Below are positions 34,801-43,578 of a stretch of DNA of 64,000 nucleotides, piece after piece. The notes beneath the pieces are model-generated. The model worked only from the letters and a program-made list of their open reading frames with translations. It had not been told where the DNA came from and ran no database searches. The first letter of the stretch is position 1, and each line of letters opens with the position of its first letter. The stretch lies in the NCBI GenBank assembly GCA_027943335.1, contig BSBK01006353.1:178713-242712 (forward strand). The letters are read 5' to 3'. The DNA is from Chamaecyparis obtusa (Eukaryota; Streptophyta; Pinopsida; Cupressales; Cupressaceae). The position numbers were made by a program, and so were the translations under genes.

Positions 34801-35716
34801 ATTCAAGCCAAAAGATAGAACTGAGCAAACATAGCCACTTGAAAACATTGCTTGTCCACACTGCCAAAATCACACAAGTTATCTCTGGAACTGGCTCTGA
34901 AAACTCATCGACTGAAACTTTCAAGACCCGATCACTTGGACATTGATTCTCCCTCATATAAGGAGTATGAATCCATAACCAATTTTCCAAAAAGATGAAA
35001 TGGATGGTTACAGTCAAATGCCAAAGTCAGTACATTAGTAAAATTTGGGATTTAAAACAGTGAAAAACATAGAAACTAGGTTTGGAACTGACTTGGGGAA
35101 ATGATCAAATGGATTGGAAGAGACCTAAAAATCATCAAGTAAGTATTTTTCTAGGTTTATAGTATGAAACAATTTTCAATTATGCCAGACCTCACATAGG
35201 GCACAAAATAAAAGGCCTCAAAGTAGGTCACTTAGAAAACTAGACAGTGCACTCCTAGCAAAACTTAATAATTTGTAAATGGAATGGCTTTGGCAAACAA
35301 GTCAAACGGGCACATGGGGGGTTGAAAATTGGTAGGGTGAATCAATCTCATGCCTACAACATGATGCAACAACTGGCATATTATGACCAATCCTAGGACA
35401 AATGATATACATCCCCAAAGTGGGCTACTTAATGAAATTATGGAAACACAATGCAGATTTTTAGGAACACCTTAAAATGACCCCTTCTAAAACTTGTCAA
35501 AAACTGAAACCCAGGTTCTAAAACCCATTAAAAATGTCAAATGATAGGTGATGAAAACCCTATCCAAGCGACTTCTCATGAAAATCAATAGGCTCCATTT
35601 TCAATGCCTTCAAACTCAGCCTCTTTCAAAGACTTTTTTAGAGCACAATTCTGACACTTAGACAATATTTTTTGAAATATGGAGTCAAGAGATACCCTAA
35701 TTTTTGAGCTCCAACA

Positions 35717-35984
35717 CACCCTAGGGTCCAATCTTCTCAGAGGCATCCTTAAAGATAAGCAAGAAACCCTCTACAACAAACCCTACACCGACCACCTTGT
35801 GACAATCTCCAAGTTGTATGCAAGTCAGATCTCAACCTGCTACCTTGCAAAACAACTAGGGAAAGATTCCACAAGTTCAGCACTATGAATTTGCAACCAA
35901 GATCATATGATCCCTTTTCCAACAAGATCAACTTCGCAAGACCAGCCTTGCTAGGTCAACCTTCACTCCACAAGATCAACTCTA
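35717..35984 (-). other. E3 leader and first Gag codons
   Basis: The segment between the E4 insertion and the E3 PBS. The part next to E4 reads in frame with the Gag at 21353 (LKDASEKIGP), as expected from a single insertion event; the rest is 5' leader. Confidence 0.65.
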
Positions 35985-35995
35985 CTTTGATACCA
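35985..35995 (-). other. E3 primer binding site
   Basis: TGGTATCAAAG on the minus strand, 2 bases from the LTR edge at 35998, is an initiator-Met-tRNA-type PBS. Confidence 0.8.
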
Positions 35996-35997
35996 CC

Positions 35998-36945
35998 TGA
36001 CGCGGTCCAAGGGATGGTGGATCCAATTAAGGACAGTCCAAACCTTGCAGCTTCAAAATTACACAGTGGAAAACATAACACATAAGACAAGATATGTTTC
36101 AAAACATAATTTCCATTAACATGCCCGATTTTAAGGCCTTTGAGGTTAGGGCCAATTACAATTAGAGATTACAATTCTGCAAGATCCATAGATAGATCCA
36201 ATACAACCTTAGCTAGTTCAGCTCTAAAAATAATTAGAAGCTGATGGAAACCCTAAGGCAGATCTAAACTTGAGCTCGCAAGCCTCCAAGAAATCTCCTT
36301 GTCTCCAAGTATGCAAACAACTAGCCTACAACTACAAATTATCAAATAACAACCTGATCTGCAAGATCATGCAAGATCCTTTCCACAACTTAACCAATTC
36401 TAGCTTTCAGAATCCTCGGATCTGATCTTGTGAGTCATGCTAGTCATGATCCTCCAAGTGATGCCTAAAAAACTACCCAAATATCCTATAAATACTAATC
36501 ATCAGCCACAAGTCAGTTGGATAAAACCATTAACTCTTCCTAACAAATATTAAATGCAATACAAGTCGACTCCAAACTTCCTTACAATCATTAAATCCAA
36601 CATGTCATCCTATAACAATAGCTACCAACATTAAATGCACCAAGTCAGCCCAAAAAATCATATAGAACTCCAGTCGGTAAACCAGGACTATCAAGCAACA
36701 GTGAAATAATTGAGCAAGCCAAGCATCGCCGAGCACCAGTGTTGACTAAGCACTGCAGGCATCACCGAGTAACACTTTCATCAAGCATGAGAGATTACCG
36801 AGTCCATTTAGTGACTGAGCTTCTCAATGACCGAGACCATTGGTCAAGGTTGCAACCGAGTAAAACCAACCAAATAACAAATATCCATGCAGTTTCACCA
36901 AGGACAAAGAATGTCCTTGCATCGCCCCAAAATGCCCCTGCATCA
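35998..36945 (-). repeat. E3 5' LTR
   Basis: 948 bp, the partner of 18794-19733. Only about five of the nine CCGAG words are still intact here; the others read caag, ctgag or ttgag. Confidence 0.92.
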
Positions 36946-36950
36946 TAACT

Positions 36951-37400
36951 ATACCAATTCCTTCTGCTACATACTCCTTGTCATAAAAAATATGAATGAG
37001 ATCACCAGTAGGTGTAGGATTCAAAGTATTGAACAATCCTTTATCACCAGCCATGTGTTTACTAGCACCATAATCAATCAACTAAACATCATGTGATGAT
37101 GGAGCAGTTTGGGATACAAGCACCAGATTTGGGGTTATACAAGGAGCAGGAGTATCCTCATTAGGAGACCCATCAAATGTCTCATCTTGTTGTGTAGAAA
37201 CATTTGTCTACTGATGTCATCTATGAGAGTGTCCACGAGGTTGGCAAGAATGATTGCAACTAGAAGAGCTCTCTTTACTTGAGGAACTTTGAGTAAGACC
37301 ATTGTACCAACACCGGTCTATATCATGAGTATGAGTATTTCAAATGTGGCACCATCTAGGAGAAGAATTCTATTGTGAGACTTGTGGCAGAGATGAATGT
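36951..37400 (-). pseudogene. E2 gag C-terminus and protease N-terminal half
   Basis: The minus strand reads LIDYGASKHMAGDKGLFNTL (protease active-site block, normally D-S-G-A-S; here Ser is replaced by Tyr) and ends EYVAEGIG at the E3 target site. It resumes at 18788 with VTIPLNT. Upstream, THDIDRCWYNG near 37310 corresponds to the end of the Copia zinc knuckle. The split is exactly at the duplicated taact, so E3 entered a formerly continuous reading frame. Confidence 0.88.
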
Positions 37401-38059
37401 GGTGGAAATTGAGGTGGAGGCCCCTTACGAGCTTTGTGGCCACGTTATCAGTGAGAGGCAAGAGATTTTTCTTCAAATTCCTCATGTAAATATTGAAGGG
37501 ATTCTTCTTGTTGAAGTAAGTTTATCGATTCTTCAAATGATACTTGTTATTTTGTGATGTTCAGGGTAGTGACAAATGTCCTGAACTTAGGAGGAAGAGC
37601 ACACAAAGTAATAGGAATGATGAGTTTATCTTGCAGTGTCTCTCCAAGAGCAAGGAGTTCTACATGAAGAATAGATACATGACACAAGAAATCTACAATT
37701 TTCTCACCACTTTGCACATGAAGAGTATGCAATTTAGATTGTAAATGAAGTACCTTGGCTTGATTCTTCTCCTCAAAGATTGTGGAAAGAGCCTCCCAAG
37801 ATGTTTATATGTGTTAGCATCTCAGACATAGGTTGAACCTCATCAGATATACTAAGAGTGATTTAAGCATTAATGCTTTTGAATCAGTTTTGTCAAATTT
37901 CTTCTGGGCATCGGTATCAACCGAATGTTTAGTAACACTAGTAACAATGTCCCACAACTCCTCAAACTAGAGAATGGTGCACATCTTGGCTTTCCACTCA
38001 ACATAGTTACTTCCTTTTAGAAGTTGAGTATCTGACAAGAGAATTTTTAGTACAGACAT
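37401..38059 (-). pseudogene. E2 gag (Copia)
   Basis: A likely start ATG at 38057-38059 is followed by LLSDTQLLKGSNYVEWKAKM, the typical N-terminal block of Copia Gag (binding of the target W-K). Further blocks are LWDIVTSVTKHSVDTDAQKK (about 37900-37970, broken by a stop) and LQDKLIIPITLCALPPKFRT with FVTTLNITK at 37547-37640. Stops and shifts interrupt it. Gag forms the virus-like particle of the element. Confidence 0.8.
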
Positions 38060-38721
38060 GATAAAAAACATAGAAAATAAATATTTTATTAATATTCTTG
38101 ATTGGGGAACATACACTTTATGAAAAATGAGATAGTCCTTTAAGGACAAAGAGAGTTGAGATGGGAACGGTAAGCACGTGTAGTGAGACGAGACACTTTT
38201 GTGGGTGCTCTGCCTCATCTTCATCATCTCCATCATAACTAGCCTTGAATTTTTGGCTTGACAACGAACATCAAACAAGAACCAATGGAGGAGCCCTTTC
38301 CAAATCAATTCATCAAACTCTAGATTCTCAATGTTTTGAAGAGCATCAATCAAGGCAAAATAAAAAACCTGTATTATCACTCATAGCATGTTTCATTCCA
38401 TGAATACTTGTGACACTACAAGCATCATCAGAAGGTGCTAACATTCAACAAGAAGACTGACAACATAGAATGGGAAAGGAACACGATCACCAAATGGGAA
38501 AAGAACACCACATTCACATAGGTGGACCATAAGGATACTGTGGAACGACTGCCTGTATCACTGTAGTTTATCAAATAAATGTTGCACACTTTGTGGACAT
38601 GCTAATAACTATTGTGCACTCTATGGACATGCTTTAATATGTGTAGCAGTTCCAGTGCCTAGTTCATTACCAAACTACATGGACTAGTATAAGCCTAGAC
38701 TACAATTTTACCCAATGATTT
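38060..38721 (-). other. E2 5' leader
   Basis: About 660 bp of leader. An open minus-strand frame (38060-38380) runs through it in phase with gag (DALQNIENLEFDELIWKG), but this part has no Gag similarity that I recognise. Confidence 0.5.
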
Positions 38722-38732
38722 CTCCGATACCA
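38722..38732 (-). other. E2 primer binding site
   Basis: TGGTATCGGAG on the minus strand, one base off the standard TGGTATCAGAG, 2 bases from the LTR edge. Confidence 0.8.
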
Positions 38733-38734
38733 AA

Positions 38735-38896
38735 TGAAGGCTTAAAAGAATTGTATCATATTACAGTGCCTCAATCATATAGAGGATTTGAATAAATAGA
38801 AACATAAATAAGTTGTGTTGGTTGCATAACAGATTAACCAACTTGAGAAAAACCTAACTGCCAAACACTAATACTAACTAATATATTATTCTAACA
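38735..38896 (-). repeat. E2 5' LTR
   Basis: 162 bp, the partner of 16314-16475, followed by taaag at 38897-38901. Confidence 0.92.
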
Positions 38897-38901
38897 TAAA
38901 G

Positions 38902-39151
38902 TCCTATACAAATTTGTTGATCAATATGATACCAAGTGGATTTTTTAATTTTCACAAGCCTTTTGGGAATGTAGACTAACTATGTACACATCTACAATTC
39001 CTAGACCCCATTCTTTAATTTATGGAGCTATGTTGTTGCTTGAATTATAATCATCCTTAAGATTCTCATTCCATGGCTTAATAAAAAATAATGTGCAATA
39101 AGCCCATCTCTAAGAACTTGAGTTTCTCAATAAAAAATGTGTTATCATCCT
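38902..39151. other. Host DNA between the two nests
   Basis: 250 bp of AT-rich sequence continuing 15555-16308. No gene recognised. Confidence 0.5.
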
Positions 39152-39206
39152 TGTTAGTGTAATTAAATATTCCTAATTACGCTTTACTTAATCTTACTTA
39201 GGTTAA
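39152..39206 (+). repeat. E6 5' LTR, first part
   Basis: First 55 bp of the LTR, ending with the E7 target copy gttaa (39202-39206). Joining at 53677 is consistent with an uninterrupted LTR. Confidence 0.8.
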
Positions 39207-39399
39207 TGTTAGCTTGTGGTGACTAATCAAGAAAGTACTATCTAGGAAAGTAATGTACACTTTTCCTCTCGACCTCGCCGGGGTTTGGGGCTGACATATT
39301 TTTGATAATTTTTGGGCCGACATGTTGTAACTCATTCTAACCCTAAAGCAAAAAAATATTGTATAATATGGCTTAGGGTTAGGGATTTCATTATGTATG
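39207..39399 (+). repeat. E7 5' LTR, first part
   Basis: It aligns to the 3' LTR from tactatctagg (53281) on. The first 30 bases have no counterpart there because the 3' LTR is truncated. It ends with gtatg, the E8 target copy. Confidence 0.9.
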
Positions 39400-39494
39400 T
39401 GTTATACACTAAGTTTTCACCCTTGTTTCAAGCTCTCTTGGTCTTGATAACTTAGTATAACATGGGAATCATCTCCAGGTTGTGGGACCTATGC
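39400..39494 (-). repeat. E8 3' LTR, reduced to its last 95 bp
   Basis: It matches only the first 95 plus-strand bases (45370-45464) of the other LTR, up to gggacctatgc. Sequence then changes directly to integrase. The missing 2.2 kb of LTR, the purine tract and the integrase C-terminus must have been lost in a single deletion inside the element, because the outer end and target copy are intact. Confidence 0.9.
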
Positions 39495-40382
39495 CTCTCT
39501 ACCATACACTAATACGTAAGGACAATTCCCAATGATTTTCTTTGGGGTAATCCTGTCTAACCATAAGGCAGACTTCAACTCAGTATGCTAATCCCTTTGA
39601 TTATCTTGTAGAGTTTTCTTGATTATCCTAATCAAGTTCTTGTTAGTTGATTCTGCCAAACCATTGCCCTAAGGGTAGTAATTTGAACTTGTATTTAGAT
39701 AGATGCCATTTCTGATTGCCCACTATGAGACTTTAAGGCATGTGAATGCTAAAGCATTATCTAATATTATGGAGTCTAGAGTACCAAATCTATGAATTAT
39801 ATCATCATAAAAACTTAAGACAACACTCTCATTTGATTCTTTTAAGGCAACTGCCTCTGTCCATCTAGTGAAATAATCTATTGCAGTGATTATCCACTTG
39901 TATCCTACACTAGATGGAGGGTTGATCATACCGATAAAGTCTATGCCCCACTTCATGAAAGGTTGCTCTATTTTGATTGGCTAAAGGGGTAGATCTGCAA
40001 GCCTTTCTTTTCCTGCAAACATAGCACATTTGATGCATTTCCTCACATAATCATGACTATCCTTAAAGATAGATGGCCAATAGTATCTAGCCCTCATGAT
40101 TTTAAAAGTAGTAGCCCTAGGAGAAAAGGGACCTCCAGAAGGTCCATCATGAAATTCAAATAGGACATCAACTATCTTTTCTGAATCAATACATCTTAAA
40201 AGGACACCATTGTGATCTTTTTTGAAAAGAACCTCATCTATCAGCACAAAGGGAACAGATTGTAACCTATAATATCTTCTTTTTCCTGAATCTAGGCCTG
40301 CAGGACATAGCCCTATCTTCAAGTAATGAATCATGTCAGGCAACCAACCTGATGCCTTGGCGTTCCTCTGTAGAATGCACAA
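39495..40382 (-). pseudogene. E8 integrase, C-terminally truncated
   Basis: The minus strand encodes the zinc-binding N-terminus (EFHDGPSGGPFSPRATTFKI with RKCIKCAMF). In the H-H-C-C motif the second His is replaced by Pro. The catalytic core follows with WGIDFIGMINPPSSVGYKW (first Asp) and FGTLDSIILDNALAFTCLKV (second Asp). Past the core, NGLAESTNKNLIRIIKK supplies the Glu region, and the frame ends near LVYGREA at 39495, where the LTR remnant starts. A TAG at 39981 lies between the zinc and core parts. The frame differs from upstream pol: a shift occurred between 40336 and 40382. Confidence 0.93.
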
Positions 40383-40875
40383 CTAGAGATGAATCTATTT
40401 GTTCTGATTTCTTTAAACTTTCATCCCTTGCCAAATGCTCACAAAGACCTCTTCCTCTAACCAGCTTGGTGTTTTGGATATCAATGTCATATTCCATTAC
40501 CTTGGTAATCCAACCAGCTCTTTTCTCATTTAGGTCCTTGGAAAGAAAAAATTCCTTGACACTTGGATGAGTAACCTTCAAGTGTACCTTGTTATGGGTT
40601 AATAAATATCTAAACTTTTCAAGGCTCTTCACCACAACAAGTACATGTTTCTCTACAAAAGAGTACCTTTGTTCATACTCTTCTAAGCCTTTTCTGAAGA
40701 AAGCAATAGGCTGCTCCAACCCTTCTGAATTTTCTTGAGTCAACATAGTAGATATAGCATCATGATCTCCATAAGCATAAAGGATAAAATCCTTACTGAA
40801 ATTTGGGTTTAAGAGAGTAGGAGCTTCAGTAAAGGCCTCTTTGATGGCTTGGAAATTGGCTTTTCCTTCTTTAGT
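40336..40875 (-). pseudogene. E8 Ty3-type RNase H (degenerate)
   Basis: It reads SKDFILYAYGDHDAISTMLT, EGLEQPIAFFRKGLEEYEQR, YSFVEKHVLVVVKSLEKFRY and RGLCEHLARDE. This is the connection/RNase H region after RT. The strand-conserved T-D-H step of ordinary Ty3 RNase H is replaced (LKVTHPSVKEFF), a form known from Tat-type elements. This suggests the domain is structural and RNA removal was done by the second RNase H. A TAG at 40876 (probably from TGG) separates it from RT. Confidence 0.88.
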
Positions 40876-41985
40876 CTAGCTAAAAGTTGAACTCTTCTTT
40901 AACATGGCTATTAAAGGCTTCAATAAGTCTGCAATGTTAGGCAAGAAACACCTAACAAAATTAATCTTTCCTATGAAATATTGGAGGCTTTTCTTATGAT
41001 GTGGCAATGGTAGCTCTAGGATGGCTGCAATTCTCTTAGGGTCTATTGTAATTCCTTTCTTGGATACTATATATCCTAGCAATTTTCCTTCATGAACTGC
41101 AAACACACATTTTTTGGGATTAAGAGATATCCCAAACTCTCTACATCTTTCAAAGATTTTCCTCAGATGTTTGATATGATCTGCTGCATATTTAGAGTAG
41201 ATAGTTATGTCATCTAAGTAGACTAGTACAAATTTGTACATGATGCTTTTGAAGGCCATATCCATTTCCTTTTGAAAAGTAGCACTTGCATTTGAGAAAC
41301 CAAAGGGCATCTTTTGATAAGCCATGGTTCTCCACTTGGTTGTAAATGCAGTCTTATATTGATCCTCTTCATTAACTAAGATTTGATTGTATCCTGACTA
41401 GCCATCCAATAATGAAAATCTCTTAGATCCAGAGACACATTGTAAGATTTGTTCCATAGAGGGTAATGGATGACAGTCTTTTAATGAAGCTCTGTTAAGA
41501 TCCCTGAAGTCAACACATAACCTCAATTCCCCACTCTTCTTCCTTACAGGCACAAGGTTGGAAACCCAACTAGTATGCTTGATGGGGTAGATGATACCAC
41601 TTTCTATCAATTTGAGCACTTCTTTATGCATAAGTGGCTCAAGCTTGGGATTAACAGGCCTTTGTTTTTGTCTGACAGGTTTGGCATTAGGTTCTAATTC
41701 AATAGTGTGCTGAGCAAGGGCTAGATTAAAACCTTTGAGGTCTTCATATTGTCATGCAAAAACATCACTGAATTCTCTGAATAATTGGGTGTAAGCTTGC
41801 TTTTCCAAATCAGTGTTTACTTTTCCAAATTGTAAACTTTTGCCTGGTCCCAACTCTAATTCAGCACAATGTTCTTGTTGAACTACCAAGTCAGCTTTAT
41901 TCTTCTTAACTTGATCATCCTTGTTGAAGACAATCTCTAAGGTGACAAGACCTCTAGGCATCTTATTAGACTTAAGTTGTATCAC
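40876..41985 (-). pseudogene. E8 reverse transcriptase
   Basis: The linker SLQFGKVNTDLEKQAYTQLF leads to the RT blocks VLKLIESGIIYPIKHTSWVS, LRLCVDFRDLNRASLKDCHP, MAYQKMPFGFSNASATFQKE and the active site FVLVYLDDITIYSKYA with Y-L-D-D. It then reads LNPKKCVFAVHEGKLLGYIV. All palm motifs are present. In-frame stops: TGA 41752 (likely from TGG), TAG 41398 after LLDG. RT copies the genomic RNA into DNA in the cytoplasmic particle. Motif spelling (PFGLSNA class, GYIVS) is that of Ty3-type, Tat-like elements. Confidence 0.95.
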
Positions 41986-42660
41986 CTAGTCACCATAATT
42001 TTGCAATAGTTTGTCTTGGTTATGCTCTGAGAAGACATCTTCTTCAAACAAGAATTGTAGAATTTGTTCATCATTGTCAAACACTTGCCAATTAGTATCA
42101 TTATCAGGGATAGAAGGTCTGACAATTACTTTGATATGCTGTTGGTCTATTTCTTTTGAAATGCTATTGGGGATATCATATTGAGACCCAATAGCAGCTA
42201 ATCTGTTTGCATTTTGATTTAGTTTTCTAGGGATATCAATAATATTGAAAGCACAAAAGTCTTCAATTACATCCCAAATTCTATGTTTGTATGCTTTCAA
42301 GGTGTCATTTTTAGTTGCACTTATCCCTATCCCTCTCACTTGACTGACTACTAGTTAACTATCACCATAAACCTTTAGGGCCTTGGGCCCTCTTTTTCTA
42401 TCCCATTCCAATCCATTTACAAGGCTTTCATATTCTACAGTGTTGCTAGTGCAGGAGAAACTAAATCTGAAAGCTGTATAATACCTTTCTCCTTTTGGAG
42501 ACACTAGCATGGCACCACCACCAGAACCATGTCTGCTTCTAGCTCCATCAAAGAACATTTCCCACACCTGATTGCTCTGATCCTCTGAATCAATGTCCTC
42601 TTTGAGAAGGTTTGGCTCTATGGATCCACTTTCTTGTATCAAATAACTCCCCAAACCAGC
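41986..42660 (-). pseudogene. E8 additional archaeal-type RNase H upstream of RT
   Basis: It contains VWEMFFDGARSRHGSGGGAM (first catalytic Asp), NTVEYESLVNGL (Glu), ALKVYGDS (second Asp) and the C-terminal part DVIEDFCAFNIIDIPRKLNQ with NANRLAAIGSQ. This is the RNase HI-like 'archaeal' type domain found in plant Tat elements, distinct from the Ty3 RNase H at 40336-40875. It lies between protease and RT, not after RNase H. Stops: TAA 42355 after YGDS and TAG 41986. The catalytic residues appear intact. Confidence 0.9.
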
Positions 42661-43578
42661 ATCCTAGGTGACATTTTCTTGGGCTTCAAAAAACTTTTTT
42701 GATTCTAGTTCATCTAATAAAATATCAGGGATACTTTTTGTCTTAGTGTTTGCTTCTTTGATAGTTGGGAAATCACTATCATCAAATATAGGATAGTTCA
42801 CATTGATGGTATTGGATACATATGGCTCTATATGGTGTGTTTGTAATGATTCTGATTTGATGGTAACCTTGGTACCATACCTTGTGTGAAAAAGCATGTG
42901 GGACCAGTCAGAAGAAAGGTAGCCTCCTATTTTGGCTATGAACTCCCTTGAAATGCATATGGCAAATAAGGCAAGGAGATCTATGATGTATATATCCAGT
43001 AGGATAGAGAAATTAGGAATAGCATGAAGGATTAGATTGGTATCTTTAGCAACACCTATAGTGTTAACTCAAGATCCATCAAGTTGTGTAACCTTCTTTT
43101 GGAGGGGTTCATATTTAAGTCCTAATTGGTTAGCCACTTTTTTGGGCATTACAATATTAGTAGCTCCACTGTCTACCATACAATTATGTACTAAGGATTT
43201 TTCTATAATTAAAGATACATAAAAAGGAGGGGGCTTTGAGTTCCTAGCTTGAGTGGTATTGGCTTTGGAGTTTCTACTTGGAGCCTCCTTTTCTTGATTG
43301 GTGTTGACCAACATTGGCTTTGCAGCCTCTTTTGTATGCTAAGGAGTAGTCATTTTAGTCATAGCTTTCTTCAAAATCTCAGGTTACCCTGGAATAGCCA
43401 AAGAATCCCACATAGACATGGTAATGTTCACCTTCTTCATGTTGTCTACAATGTTGAAAGGTGTCACAGTGTGTACTCTTTGTTGTGATTTTACTATGAT
43501 GGGCTCCATATCTTTGAGAGTCTGGCCCTCTTTGCTTGTAATGACAAGAGCCTTCTGGAATATGATGGGAGTAACTTG
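42661..43578 (-). pseudogene. E8 aspartic protease and flanking spacer
   Basis: PPPFYVSLIIEKSLVHNCMV then DSGATNIVMPKKVANQLGLK: D-S-G-A is the catalytic signature of retroviral-type aspartic proteases, which cut the polyprotein. The C-terminal half (LDIYIIDLLALFAICISREF) follows after a TGA at 43069. A spacer (TKVTIKSESLQTHHIEPYV) leads to the second RNase H. Additional stops: TAA 43384, TAG 43339, TAG 42664. Same frame as Gag and RT. Confidence 0.9.

Larger units (their letters stand above)
21356..35716 (-). mobile_element. E4: non-autonomous LTR element with 4.5-kb LTRs, nested in E3 gag
   Basis: Terminal repeats at 21356-25867 (4512 bp) and 29506-35716 (6211 bp including the 1.69-kb E5 insertion) flank only 3.6 kb of interior. 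Target duplications are cacct (21351-21355) and caccc (35717-35721), one mismatch. On the minus strand it starts TGTTGGAGCTC and ends GTGCTAATA. The PBS is TGGTGACTCT. The interior encodes one long frame, Gag-like followed by acidic sequence, and no enzyme. The organisation matches E9. Confidence 0.9.
29506..35716 (-). repeat. E4 5' LTR, interrupted by E5
   Basis: The LTR consists of 29506-30157 and 31842-35716 (about 4.5 kb after removing E5 and one cttac copy). It aligns with 21356-25867, including the motif array at 32541-32945. Confidence 0.9.
18794..36945 (-). mobile_element. E3: Ty3-type element with gag and protease only, nested in E2
   Basis: LTRs at 18794-19733 and 35998-36945 are flanked by perfect taact duplications (18789-18793 and 36946-36950) inside the E2 protease. 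Without nested E4 it is about 3.8 kb. The minus-strand order is PBS, Gag, zinc knuckle, protease, then directly the 3' LTR. RT, RNase H and integrase are missing altogether, so it needed help to move or was deleted afterwards. PBS (TGGTATCAAAG) and Gag style point to a chromovirus-like Ty3 lineage. Confidence 0.92.
16314..38896 (-). mobile_element. E2: Ty1/Copia retrotransposon, minus strand, hosting nested E3
   Basis: 162-bp LTRs at 16314-16475 and 38735-38896 are bounded by perfect taaag duplications (16309-16313 and 38897-38901). Without the 18.2-kb E3 insertion the element is about 4.4 kb, normal for Copia but slightly short because part of RT is missing. Minus-strand order is PBS, Gag (38059 to about 37200), protease (37081 to 36951, resumed at 18788), GAG-pre-integrase, integrase, RT start, SINE-interrupted deletion, RNase H and LTR. 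This is the Copia order, with integrase before RT. Frames are broken by stops and shifts, so it is dead. Confidence 0.93.

Noticed and set aside
38060..38380. Upstream extension of E2 Gag by 107 codons
   Set aside because: The text before the ATG at 38059 has no similarity to Copia Gag and lies where the leader is expected.
39152..39206. TGTTAGTG at 39152 as the start of the E7 LTR
   Set aside because: With this start the flanks do not match (atcct vs gttaa). Starting at 39207 gives perfect gttaa copies, and the 55 bp then fit the E6 LTR.
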